Source: an uncultured Lachnospiraceae bacterium (lineage in GTDB: Bacteria; Bacillota; Clostridia; Lachnospirales; Lachnospiraceae). From it: a DNA stretch of 64,000 nucleotides. This document shows positions 51,973-60,363 of this stretch, piece after piece. The translations under genes were made by a program, and so were the position numbers. Positions within the stretch are counted from its first letter, which is position 1. Each line of letters opens with the position of its first letter. A model generated the notes under the pieces. That model saw only the letters and a list, made by a program, of their open reading frames with translations, did no database searches and was not told where the DNA came from. The stretch covers positions 62,001 to 126,000 of the forward strand of contig CACZBD010000003.1 in the NCBI GenBank assembly GCA_902779305.1, written 5' to 3'.

Positions 51973-52397
51973 TTATATCCGCCGTCTAAGAAACGGACAT
52001 CCTCTTCCTGATAATCGGGTCCCTCATCGGGATCCTGTGCATCGGGCCGGTCGAAGATCTCCTGCTGCATGACGATATCTTCCGGAAGAAACCGCAGTTC
52101 TTTCAAAAGCAGGTCATTTAAGTCATTGTCAAAGCTTTTCGGAAGATCTAACTGGGAATACTCCTGCAGCCTGATGAGAGCGAGCAGACTGTCTTCCATA
52201 TCTGCTTTGGCCTCTTCCTGATAATCCAGATATTCCTCCTCTGACAGTTCGTCAAAGATGGCATCCGATGAAAAATCCCTGTCATAATCCATGCACTTAT
52301 AAATGAAATCCAACAGGGCGTAGTACAGTTCCCGTACCCTGTCTTTTGTCTCCTGCATCTGTTTTGTCTCGATCCTGGGTTCTGTCTGTTGTTCCAT
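51930..52397 (-). CDS. Small acidic helical protein, last gene of the VirD4-like operon
   Basis: A 155-aa protein from ATG at 52397 with GGGAGG upstream; 23 bases after the ATPase stop. Strongly acidic (DELSEEEYLDYQEEAKADMEDS, split by few hydrophobics) and predicted helical throughout, without signal peptide or membrane segment. Size and charge resemble a chaperone, adaptor or immunity-like protein. I recognise no family. Confidence 0.72.
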   Translation of the reverse strand: MEQQTEPRIETKQMQETKDRVRELYYALLDFIYKCMDYDRDFSSDAIFDELSEEEYLDYQEEAKADMEDSLLALIRLQEYSQLDLPKSFDNDLNDLLLKELRFLPEDIVMQQEIFDRPDAQDPDEGPDYQEEDVRFLDGGYKKELQRIFKDYYLS

Positions 52398-52420
52398 ATC
52401 TTTTTCCTCCCGTGTGATTT

Positions 52421-53830
52421 TTATGCGTTCCACAGATCAAACCGGAACACAAACGGTTCATATTCCGGGAAACCGATGACGGCCTGCCCGGTTTTTAAGT
52501 TCCTGATATCCCAATCTTCAACAACATATCCGTCGCGGCGCTCTTCCAGCATGCCTTTACTCTGCACGTTCGTCGCGTAAACCTCGATCTTCCGGTTATG
52601 GCCGAACTGCTCTTTGATATAATCTCTGGATTTCGGATCGTTTACACGGAAATTCAGAGACGTCATAAACCCGGACATGATGCTGTGAGCCCTTTCCTCG
52701 CCGTAATTGTCATAGATCTGCTCGACATTCTGGATACCGATCATGAATTTGATCCCGAGGCTCCTTCCGAAATTGACCGCGTCATCCACATGTTCCAGGT
52801 TTGGCAGCAAGCGGAACTCGTCCGTAATGAACCAGACATTTCCGTCACTGCGGCCCCGCCCCAAAGCTTCCTTGATCGCCATGTCGAACATGAGGCTGTA
52901 AATGGGCGTCAGCAGTTCGCCGTAACTTAAGTCATACTCGATGAAGATCTTTCTTCCGCCCTTCTGTCTGACAAGGTCTCTTAAGCCGAGCGTCCCGGGT
53001 TTGGCAAAATTGCCGACAAAGATCTCCCTGACGATCTGCTGCAGTTCGGAAAGAACGCCCTGCGTCTGCGGCGAATCATCGGAAGCGATATAGCTGGTCA
53101 GTGCCCGCATATCGGGATACGAAAAGAGCATATCCCTGAAATCCGCGATGGTCTTCGAACGGATAAAGTCAACCAGGGATTCGTTGTTCAGATACCGGTC
53201 AGATCCCGTATCCCTTGCATAGCGCAGGAAGTGCAGCATCGTCGCCATAAAGATATCTCTTGCCGCATTCGGGAAAAACACCTGCGTTGTCTTTTCACAG
53301 GCCTGCTTGAACAGGCTTTTGGAGATCTCCATGACGCCGGAATATTCCTGTTCACCCGGCGCGACTTCCCGGAAGATATTCCAATGATCGGGCATTCCGT
53401 CCACCCCGGCCGCGCTCGCATCATTGCTGATCACGATGTCCCCGGGTCGGTAAAACTCTTTGTAAAAATCACCCTTTGTATCAAATATGATCATGACATC
53501 ATTTTGCGTCAGCCTGCGTTCAAGCTGGGAGAGCATCTGGAAGAAAGCATTCGTCTTTCCGGTCCCGATGCCGCCGAGCAGCATGAGATGTTTGCTGAGC
53601 AGGCGTTCGGAAATGGGGATCTCTCTGTGGATCCCATGTCCATCCGTTCCCTTGAAGAAAAGGACCGGCGCATCACCGGAAAGATTGGGAACATCCCGTT
53701 TTAACTCGTCCCCGAACAAAACGGAAGTTTTCTGGTTTCTGTCTGTGGCAGGGATCACCCTCTGATCCGCCTGATCACGGTTCGTCTGATTCACCGGATT
53801 GACCGGAAGTTTTGTTCCTACGATCGCCAT
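52421..53830 (-). CDS. Soluble VirD4/TraG-like coupling ATPase
   Basis: A 469-aa P-loop ATPase. Walker A GGIGTGKT (86-93), IIFDTKGDFYKEFY (VirD4-type DPKGE motif), Walker B FITDEF (334-339) and the conserved GIQNVEQIYDNYG and SLNFRVNDPKSRDYIKEQFG segments identify a VirD4/TraG-type enzyme. Coupling proteins of conjugation systems have two N-terminal membrane spans; this one has none, only a polar 50-residue lead. No relaxase, VirB4, VirB6 or pilus gene is in the window. In VirD4 proteins the ATPase recruits and feeds substrates; the 754-aa protein encoded just upstream is the obvious candidate partner, which is inference. Confidence 0.87.
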   Translation of the reverse strand: MAIVGTKLPVNPVNQTNRDQADQRVIPATDRNQKTSVLFGDELKRDVPNLSGDAPVLFFKGTDGHGIHREIPISERLLSKHLMLLGGIGTGKTNAFFQMLSQLERRLTQNDVMIIFDTKGDFYKEFYRPGDIVISNDASAAGVDGMPDHWNIFREVAPGEQEYSGVMEISKSLFKQACEKTTQVFFPNAARDIFMATMLHFLRYARDTGSDRYLNNESLVDFIRSKTIADFRDMLFSYPDMRALTSYIASDDSPQTQGVLSELQQIVREIFVGNFAKPGTLGLRDLVRQKGGRKIFIEYDLSYGELLTPIYSLMFDMAIKEALGRGRSDGNVWFITDEFRLLPNLEHVDDAVNFGRSLGIKFMIGIQNVEQIYDNYGEERAHSIMSGFMTSLNFRVNDPKSRDYIKEQFGHNRKIEVYATNVQSKGMLEERRDGYVVEDWDIRNLKTGQAVIGFPEYEPFVFRFDLWNA

Positions 53831-53843
53831 AAAAGCTCCTTAT

Positions 53844-56108
53844 CTATACGCTCATTCCCTTACTATTTGAATTGCCCTGCGGGGCAGGTGGTGTATTCGC
53901 GGGTGCCGCGGGCTTACTCTCCGCTGCCTGGTTTACCGCAGGTGGGGTATTTGTGGGCGCAGCCGGTTTACTTTCCGCTGCCTGATTGACTGCAGGCGGG
54001 GTATTTGTGGGCGCAGCCGGTTGACTCTCCGCTGCCTGATTGACCGCAGGCGGTGTGTTTGCGGGTGCCGCGGGTTGACTCTCCGGCGCCTGATTGGCTG
54101 CAGGCGGGGTATTTGTGGGCGCAGCCGGTTTACTCTCCGGCGCCTGCTGCCCGGCATTTTTCGTTCCCATATCCGCTGTGGATGCAAACACCGGTTGGGG
54201 TGATCTTTCCTCAATGGAGTCCTGATTACCGCGCAGGTCTTTGATATCGCGGACGCGGTCCTTATAATTGTCATTTGAGGCCTTTATGTCCGCATTTCCA
54301 TCCTTTTCGGCAACCGTCAGGCTGCTCTTTCCAAATCTCTCACTCTTTGCCAGATCTCTTTTGTTATCGTCTATCCTGTTCTGGCAATTCTGTCCTTCTT
54401 TCTCCAGCCCTGCCTGTTCATGCAGCAGATTCTGCAAAGCGGGATCCGGCTGACCGTTTTCCGTATAATAGGTATTGTTCTCGCCTCTGCCGATCCCTTT
54501 TTCGTTACAGTATGTCGCGATCCTGTCATTCTGGGCTGCCCTGGCATTTTCATTATCGATCCGGCTTGCTTCCAGCGTGCGCGCTTTACTTTCATACGCC
54601 GCGCTTTCCTGCCTTGGCATAAAGTTTTTATCCGTCTCCAGAAGGGCTTTCTGGCATTCACCCTTTTCTTCTCTAAGCCTTCCGTTCTCACTTCTGAACA
54701 GTTTCTCGTGTTCATTAAAAGCTGAAATGACCTGATCGTTTCGATCCACCGCATCTTTCAGTGTCATTCCGTTGTGCTGCAGATAACTTTGTCTGACGCC
54801 TTCCAATCGCGAGATACTTCTGTTGTTTTCGCCGATCCTTCTGTCCAGCTCACGCATTCTGCCGTTCAGTTCATTTCTGGATCCGCAGAGGTCTGTCGCC
54901 GGACCTGCAAGATGTTTCCCGACACCCTTTTCTGCTACTGCCGTCTCCATACTTTGTGCATTGTTTCTGGCATCGGAAATGATCCGGTCCGTCGGCTTCC
55001 TGCTGACTTCCTCATATTCCGAGAACCTGTTCAGATTCGCATTCGCCCGGTCCATGTCGGAAACAAGATGATCTCTGGCTTCCGTCAGATCTTTTTCCTC
55101 TTTGTCCAGTTTTTCAAACCGGCGTTCCGCGTCAAGTTTTTTATCCACATCGGCTTGCGGATCCGATAATACCGGCAGGACCGACTGCTCTTCATCAGCG
55201 ATCTGATCGATCGCAGCATCCAGCCGGTCAACATATCCCCTGCTCGTATCAGCGATCCGGTTGTTTTTGCGGTCTGAGAAAATGGAATGTTTTCCCTCTA
55301 TCCTGTCCAGCTGTTTTTCGTTTTTCTTATACTGCTTTTGCGCATCTTCTGCCAGATTCTTCCGATAGCGTTCCCCGGCGTTGATCTCAGCGGGCGTTCC
55401 TGTGGCCGTTCCTGCTCTTTCGGTGATCGAATTCCGGTAATCTGCAAAATTGGAAATGCTGTTCAAGCCCAGATCGCCTTTGAAATCCTCCACGCCGGAC
55501 CCAATGCCCTTGACACCCCCAAGACCGTCAACCTTTGCCGACAACTGTGTATCGGTTTCACCTTTATTCTCCACCCCGATAATTTTATCCCAGGGCTTAT
55601 CAAGATCCGCTTTGACAGAGGCCTGTGGACCATCTAAGATCGAAAATTGAATTGGCAGGCTGTCGATCCCGAAACCGGCCCCGACTTTTACTGCATGCGC
55701 TTCGGCCTTGCCGGACGGCAGTACATAAGTTCCGCCCGCTCCCGCGGAAAAACTTGCGCCGAGGACTTTTGCATCCATTGAAGCCACCTGATGTTCAAAC
55801 CCGTTTTCCTCAATAGCGGCTTTGGCCTTCAGGCGCGCAAGATCTCCCTCGGCTTTGACACTGCCCTTTGGGACGGGCGACATATAGTCTGTTTCATAGC
55901 TGAATTCCGCATGGCCGAGATCCAGTTCTCCCGAAATGCTCGCTCCCTTCCTGTGGTCGCCTATCGTTCCCTTAGCTTTCCCTCCGGCCATGTCATAGGA
56001 ATAATTGCCGGCACGTTTGTTGAGTTTTTTACTTTCCAATCCGAATGAAAGCGTCGTCTCTGTATGTGTATGTCCTAAAAACGCTTCTTCCTCGTGATCA
56101 AATGCCAT
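53844..56108 (-). CDS. 754-aa three-part protein of unknown function, candidate substrate or scaffold
   Basis: No signal peptide. Residues 1 to about 200 are Gly/Ala-rich with alternating strands (LGASFSAGAGGTYVLPSG, GELDLGHAEFSYETDY), like the beta-rich fronts of some large secreted toxins. About 230-640 are charged, helical and coil-like (KDLTEARDHLVSDMDRAN, ELDRRIGENNRSISRLEG). About 654-742 are 18-residue Pro-rich repeats (NTPPAVNQAAESKPAAPT). The short tail ends SNSKGMSV. No catalytic or toxin motif was recognised. It sits between the Cys-rich DUF2225-like gene (38-base gap) and the VirD4-like ATPase gene (13-base gap). AAAGG RBS 11 bases upstream. Confidence 0.8.
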   Translation of the reverse strand: MAFDHEEEAFLGHTHTETTLSFGLESKKLNKRAGNYSYDMAGGKAKGTIGDHRKGASISGELDLGHAEFSYETDYMSPVPKGSVKAEGDLARLKAKAAIEENGFEHQVASMDAKVLGASFSAGAGGTYVLPSGKAEAHAVKVGAGFGIDSLPIQFSILDGPQASVKADLDKPWDKIIGVENKGETDTQLSAKVDGLGGVKGIGSGVEDFKGDLGLNSISNFADYRNSITERAGTATGTPAEINAGERYRKNLAEDAQKQYKKNEKQLDRIEGKHSIFSDRKNNRIADTSRGYVDRLDAAIDQIADEEQSVLPVLSDPQADVDKKLDAERRFEKLDKEEKDLTEARDHLVSDMDRANANLNRFSEYEEVSRKPTDRIISDARNNAQSMETAVAEKGVGKHLAGPATDLCGSRNELNGRMRELDRRIGENNRSISRLEGVRQSYLQHNGMTLKDAVDRNDQVISAFNEHEKLFRSENGRLREEKGECQKALLETDKNFMPRQESAAYESKARTLEASRIDNENARAAQNDRIATYCNEKGIGRGENNTYYTENGQPDPALQNLLHEQAGLEKEGQNCQNRIDDNKRDLAKSERFGKSSLTVAEKDGNADIKASNDNYKDRVRDIKDLRGNQDSIEERSPQPVFASTADMGTKNAGQQAPESKPAAPTNTPPAANQAPESQPAAPANTPPAVNQAAESQPAAPTNTPPAVNQAAESKPAAPTNTPPAVNQAAESKPAAPANTPPAPQGNSNSKGMSV
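53883..54149. repeat. 54-bp tandem coding repeats in the 754-aa protein gene
   Basis: About four and a half units of 54 bases encode NTPPAxNQAxESxPAAPx. Units differ by a few bases (Lys/Gln and Thr/Ala swaps), so they are older or under less homogenisation than the 39-bp repeats at 22072. Confidence 0.9.
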
Positions 56109-56146
56109 ATCGTAAATACCTTTCCCGTGAGATCTGTTACTTCAGA

Positions 56147-56758
56147 TCAGATGTCCAGATACTTCTTTTCCGTTTCATTCAGATCGATCCACGCCCGTTC
56201 TTTTTGGATCAGTTCTTCGGCAAGTTCCCCCTCGAATGTCTCATCAACGGTGTCCAGGAAAGAGCGGGCTTTTTCCATTTCCCCGTCTCTTCGCATGGAA
56301 TCTGCGGCAAGGACTGCATCCGAAAATGTACAGTCCTCCTTAACGGCACGCAAAAAACAGGCGGCGGCCTTTTTGATCAGCCTGTGATCCGCCGCCATTT
56401 CCTTCAATTCCAGATAATCATATGCTTTCAGATAAGCAATTCCCGCCTCCGTGTGATTTTCATCAAATTCTGTCAGGATCGCATACAGGATCCACTTCTT
56501 TAACCCCTCTTCCAGTCCTTCATTTTGCAGGATATTCCTGTATTTGTCGGATGCAACATATGCCTTCATTTCCTCACTGATCCCGTTGTCGAAGAGCATG
56601 ACATACCCGCAATCCGGACAGATATCCACCAGATCGAAAAATTCCTCCGTCGAATTGATCAGGATAGAATAGTTAAAATCAAAGCCTGTGCTGTATTTTC
56701 CCAACGGAATATCCACTTCTTTCTGACAGCAGGGGCAGAGAATATGCTTATATTCCAA
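56147..56758 (-). CDS. DUF2225-like Cys-rich protein
   Basis: A 203-aa protein starting at TTG (56758) with AGGAG 8 bases upstream; no ATG is suitable. N-terminal metal-binding motif ILCPCCQKEVDIP and DICPDCGY resemble DUF2225 proteins, which carry a zinc-binding front followed by helical repeats. The C-terminal part has TPR-like helices (GIAYLKAYDYLELKEMA, KAAACFLRAVKED). A scaffold role is likely; exact function unknown. 27 bases after the PH-like zinc-ribbon gene. Confidence 0.75.
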   Translation of the reverse strand: MEYKHILCPCCQKEVDIPLGKYSTGFDFNYSILINSTEEFFDLVDICPDCGYVMLFDNGISEEMKAYVASDKYRNILQNEGLEEGLKKWILYAILTEFDENHTEAGIAYLKAYDYLELKEMAADHRLIKKAAACFLRAVKEDCTFSDAVLAADSMRRDGEMEKARSFLDTVDETFEGELAEELIQKERAWIDLNETEKKYLDI

Positions 56759-56785
56759 TTGAATACTCCTTTCAGACGGTTGCTG

Positions 56786-57871
56786 CTATTTCGCCCACTT
56801 CGCCGCAGCATAATCTCCATGCTTTTGCAGATCGTCGATCATCGGGCCGAGTTCGTTCATTGCCATAACGGTATCCTTCCACGGCATGACCTCCATGAAA
56901 CCGGAATACTCATCCGCGATCCCTCTGCTGAACAGGGTCCTCTGTCTGGCGATCACGACCGCGCCGGCCGCGCCTTTGGTCTTGATCCTGATCACCAGAT
57001 TCGGAACATAACAGACAATGATCGTGTTCACAATGATCGTGACAAACGCGACGATCAGAAGGGACGCCAGCGTGATAAAGGCGATGATCTCAAACGGTGT
57101 CGGGAAGGTGGAAAGGGATGTAGCCGGAGAACCGGCTCTGGCCAGTTCGCCTCTCCTGACATAGATCTTGCCAAGGGCAATGAGCGAGAACAGAAAACTC
57201 CCGTAACCGATCATGGACATGAACAGTTTGAGCCAGTGCCGTTTATTCACGACATAACTGATACTGAGCGTCACGACGCCGAGAATGAACCCCATCCATT
57301 CCGCCTGTCTGCTGAAAGACCCGAGAAGATGTGCCGTTGAGACCATACTCGCAAGGGAAAAGAACAGCAGGGTAAACAACAGGTTCAAAAAGCTGAACCT
57401 GTAATCCGTATGCATCTCGATCCCGGTCAGTTCCTCGAGCGCATACTGATGCTGCTGCAGAACGTTTCCGACAGGCGAAGTGCCCGCGGCACGAAACAGG
57501 ATCCGCTTATTGGTGACCTGAAGTCTGCCTTCCGCCTTCATGAATTTCAGGCGGGTCCTCAGCCTGGCGATATCATACTGCTTGATCACCACTTCGTTCT
57601 CTTCCTGCTCAACGCACCCGGGAACGATCGGTGTGTTTCTCTCGTACGGATTTTTCTGTCTTAAGGCAGCATCCCTATTTTCCTTCTGCTCTCTCATGGA
57701 CGTGATGAACGCACTGATCGAGGAAAAATCAAGGTACTTGAACCCCGGTACGAAAAACGGATGCTTATATTCTTTCGGGTCAAAATCAAACGAAAACCCG
57801 GTCTTGAATTCGCGGCAGTCACACTTGCCGTCGACCAGTTTCTTCCCGCAAAATCTGCAATATTCAGACAT
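56786..57871 (-). CDS. Zinc-ribbon, PH-like membrane protein
   Basis: A 361-aa protein. Cys5, Cys8, Cys17 and Cys19 form a small CxxC...CxC metal site. Residues about 110-150 (FMKAEGRLQVTNKRILFRA) have the strand-turn pattern of bacterial PH/GRAM-like domains, which bind membranes or partners. Four membrane spans lie between about 157 and 290. A short C-terminal domain repeats the PH-like strand order (PNLVIRIKTKGAAGAVVIARQ). GGGAGG RBS. Second gene of the six-gene operon, 16 bases after the first. Confidence 0.75.
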   Translation of the reverse strand: MSEYCRFCGKKLVDGKCDCREFKTGFSFDFDPKEYKHPFFVPGFKYLDFSSISAFITSMREQKENRDAALRQKNPYERNTPIVPGCVEQEENEVVIKQYDIARLRTRLKFMKAEGRLQVTNKRILFRAAGTSPVGNVLQQHQYALEELTGIEMHTDYRFSFLNLLFTLLFFSLASMVSTAHLLGSFSRQAEWMGFILGVVTLSISYVVNKRHWLKLFMSMIGYGSFLFSLIALGKIYVRRGELARAGSPATSLSTFPTPFEIIAFITLASLLIVAFVTIIVNTIIVCYVPNLVIRIKTKGAAGAVVIARQRTLFSRGIADEYSGFMEVMPWKDTVMAMNELGPMIDDLQKHGDYAAAKWAK

Positions 57872-57886
57872 TCTGTTATCCTCCCT

Positions 57887-59476
57887 CTACTGCGCCTTCA
57901 CGTTGTTCTCGATGTCAAGTTCCAGACCCGGTGTTGCGACCTCAGCGTTATACAGTTCAATAACGGTTGCGTAGCCGGGATAATTCCAGTTTCCGCCTGC
58001 CCAGCCGTCTCCGGAATCAAAATGGACCGTATTGTACGGAACGGAATAGTCATCCAGATTCACTATATTTTCACCGGAAGGCTTCTTCGTCAGATCAAAA
58101 AAGGAAATACACCAATAGAATTCATCCGTTTTCTCGTATTCCTTATCCGCGCTGTAAAACGAGTCAAACACTTTCACTTTATAAACCAGATAGATGCGGT
58201 TTGCAGGCCACGAGGAATTTGATTTTGCCTTCAGGAAATAATTCCCGAGATATTCCATGCCCTTCAGGCTGTCTGCGCTTCCGCCATAGTTCATCAGTTC
58301 CTGTTTAAAGACATCCTCCGCTTTGTTCTTCATCCGGCTAAGACAGGGGTCACCGATATCTGCCGCAGTCTTTGCATACTCCTCCAGATCATTAACGGTA
58401 ATATCCACGCTCGTCCTGGTCGGGAGCACACCCCAGTTGTATGCACAGTATTCATCCAGATCCATGTCATCATAAGAAGGTGCTTTGACTGTCATGGTCA
58501 GATGATCTCCGTTTTTCAGTTCGTTATATCTGTCAAGTTCATAATACAGATCCTGTGCGGCCCCGTCTTTCGGCGGCTGGATCTCGATCACATATCCGTT
58601 TGGAGACATGCCATCGTAAACGATCTTTACATTCGCAAACGGGTCGAACTCACCCGCCTGCATATACCCGCTTGCCTTCTTATCCTTATCGGTATGCATG
58701 AGGATCACATGATGTTCTCTTCCTGCACTCCTGTCATCACAGTCCCATTTGAGGCTTACGACATCACCATTACTGAGTTTTCTTGTCGGGCTCAGATCAT
58801 AATCAACGCATTCACGGAGCAGCCCATTTACATCATACGGATACATGCTGGTCTCCAGCTTGTACCGGATCTTACTCTCATCAAAAGCCACCCTCGCTCT
58901 TCCGACAGTATCATAGCCGTCAAATTTGACCTTGGCATAGTTGTTCAGATTGATAAATGACGGAATGATAAAGCAAAGCGCCGGGATCAGGAAAAAGACC
59001 AGCATGGCCAGACCGTAACATCTCAGGATCTTTTTATTCCGCTTTGCCTGCCTGTTTTCCCGGTCGATGCCAAAATATTCCCGGATCCGTTCGTTCAGTT
59101 TTTTCCTGACATAGATCGGCTGTCTTGCATCGCATTCGGGACAGAACCTGCTGCCTTTCGGCATTTTGACGGCACATTTCACACAGAACTGTGAATCCGG
59201 ATCGGCAGGCTCGGGATTCTTAAGATCTTCTTCCCGGTATCTGTAATCCTGCGCATTTTCTTCCACCGGCCCCTCACTTCTGCGTTCCTCATAATATCCG
59301 GGCTCATAATACATCGGGCCGGGCACAGGATCTGAAGGTTCAGGCTCTGTAAATTCCTGTTCTGCCGGTTCCGGCTTTTCGGGAAGCGGCTCAGGCTCTC
59401 TTACTATGGTGGCTCCGCAAAATCCGCAGAACATGCTGTCATCATCGATCAGTGAATTACATTTTGGACAGTACAT
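57887..59476 (-). CDS. Double zinc-ribbon membrane protein with ectodomain, first gene of the operon
   Basis: A 529-aa protein. First zinc ribbon Cys3, Cys6, Cys17, Cys20; second at about 96-118 (FCVKCAVKM, RFCPECDAR). Between them is an acidic Pro/Glu linker. A membrane span is at about 148-172 and the ectodomain starts NYAKVKFDGYDTVGRARV, followed by SNGDVVSLKWDCDDRSAG, a pattern seen in many Firmicute zinc-ribbon proteins. The start is the second of two adjacent ATGs, 5 bases after GGAGG. It is preceded by the operon promoter. Confidence 0.78.
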   Translation of the reverse strand: MYCPKCNSLIDDDSMFCGFCGATIVREPEPLPEKPEPAEQEFTEPEPSDPVPGPMYYEPGYYEERRSEGPVEENAQDYRYREEDLKNPEPADPDSQFCVKCAVKMPKGSRFCPECDARQPIYVRKKLNERIREYFGIDRENRQAKRNKKILRCYGLAMLVFFLIPALCFIIPSFINLNNYAKVKFDGYDTVGRARVAFDESKIRYKLETSMYPYDVNGLLRECVDYDLSPTRKLSNGDVVSLKWDCDDRSAGREHHVILMHTDKDKKASGYMQAGEFDPFANVKIVYDGMSPNGYVIEIQPPKDGAAQDLYYELDRYNELKNGDHLTMTVKAPSYDDMDLDEYCAYNWGVLPTRTSVDITVNDLEEYAKTAADIGDPCLSRMKNKAEDVFKQELMNYGGSADSLKGMEYLGNYFLKAKSNSSWPANRIYLVYKVKVFDSFYSADKEYEKTDEFYWCISFFDLTKKPSGENIVNLDDYSVPYNTVHFDSGDGWAGGNWNYPGYATVIELYNAEVATPGLELDIENNVKAQ

Positions 59477-59500
59477 CATAACCTCCCTGAAATGAAGTAT

Positions 59501-59549
59501 GAAATGACATTTACCATTTCAATTTATACCGATAAGAACAGCGTGTCAA
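59501..59549 (-). promoter_or_regulatory. Promoter and putative operator of the VirD4-like operon
   Basis: Minus strand TTGACA (59544-59549), 17 bases, TAAATT (59521-59526; TATAAA overlaps it). Around the start site GAAATG/CATTTC form a dyad (59501-59520) with a further GAAATG at 59489. No other promoter or terminator was seen down to 51930. Confidence 0.65.
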
Positions 59550-59663
59550 TGTAAATGCAGTTCCGTTTTCAGAGAAAAACTTGACCAAAACGTGATTTTT
59601 TGGTATTCCTATGTATAGTGTTTGCATAAGCAACCCTAATTTCATTAAGAGGAGGACTCAAAA

Positions 59664-60152
59664 ATGAAGAAACTTACAAAGGTTATCGCAGTTCTTGCAG
59701 CATTGACCATGCTCTTTGCTGTTCCGGTCATGGCCAGAGAGGTCAGCTTCTCATCCGAGAACACGGATGTTCTGATCCAGCTGCTCAACAACAACACCGC
59801 AAAAGTTCAGAACGAACTTGCCGATTGGAAGAAAGTGCAGTGCGGACCCGGCGCAGATGCCATCATCGCAGCACAGACTGCTATGGTAAACTCCAAGCTT
59901 GCAGCAGTGAACAAGGAATGTGCGGAGAACCACATCAACCTGCTCAAAGGCAAAGTTTACAATGCAAAACAGCTTGAGGCTACACGCCTTGCACAGCTGA
60001 ACAACTTCAAGACTCTGTATGCAGGAAGCGCTTCCTGGATCGGAGAACTGCAGAAAGCACAGAAAGAATATGATGACTGTGTCGCAGCAAGAGTTGCGGC
60101 TGAAGCTTATCTTGCAACAGCTCAGACCAAGCTCGCTCCGTTCTTAAAATAA
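59664..60152 (+). CDS. Small secreted all-helical protein
   Basis: A 162-aa protein with a clear signal peptide ending VPVMAREV. The mature 137 residues are predicted helical with heptad-like spacing (VQNELADWKKV, ARVAAEAYLATAQTKL) and two Cys (about 60 and 83, and one near 138) that could form a disulfide. No family recognised. AGAGGAGG RBS, strong terminator after it, so a single-gene unit, divergent from the VirD4-like operon. Confidence 0.8.
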   Translation: MKKLTKVIAVLAALTMLFAVPVMAREVSFSSENTDVLIQLLNNNTAKVQNELADWKKVQCGPGADAIIAAQTAMVNSKLAAVNKECAENHINLLKGKVYNAKQLEATRLAQLNNFKTLYAGSASWIGELQKAQKEYDDCVAARVAAEAYLATAQTKLAPFLK

Positions 60153-60181
60153 TAAACGGAACGATCATCGGATCAAGTTGT

Positions 60182-60213
60182 AAACCGGAGACGGCAGATG
60201 CTGCCTCCGGTTT
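60182..60213 (+). terminator. Terminator of the small secreted protein gene
   Basis: AAACCGGAG/CTCCGGTTT stem with inner GCAG/CTGC, followed by TTTATTTTTTT on the plus strand. Confidence 0.9.
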
Positions 60214-60272
60214 TATTTTTTTCATTTCTATCTATTTTGTGATGTTTTTCTTCCCAATTCTGACATTTTTCG

Positions 60273-60301
60273 TTGAAATGTGACAGCTTCCATGTTATAA
60301 T
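60273..60301 (+). promoter_or_regulatory. Promoter of the chemoreceptor gene
   Basis: TTGAAA (60273-60278), exactly 17 bases, TATAAT (60296-60301), about 62 bases before the ATG. A near-consensus sigma-A site, not the TAAA-N15-GCCGATAA form used by motility sigma-D. Confidence 0.8.
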
Positions 60302-60363
60302 ACAAGCACTTTACTCACCAACACTTATCTGTCGTTGATTTTTCGCGAAAAGAAAGGAAAAAT

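Noticed and set aside
52421-53830. VirD4-like gene considered as a sign of an integrated conjugative element
   Set aside because: No relaxase, integrase, VirB4, replication gene or att-like repeat is seen in the window; kept open only for sequence beyond it.
60273-60301. Chemoreceptor promoter considered as a motility sigma-D site
   Set aside because: It matches the housekeeping TTGAAA-N17-TATAAT form and has no GCCGATAA-like -10.
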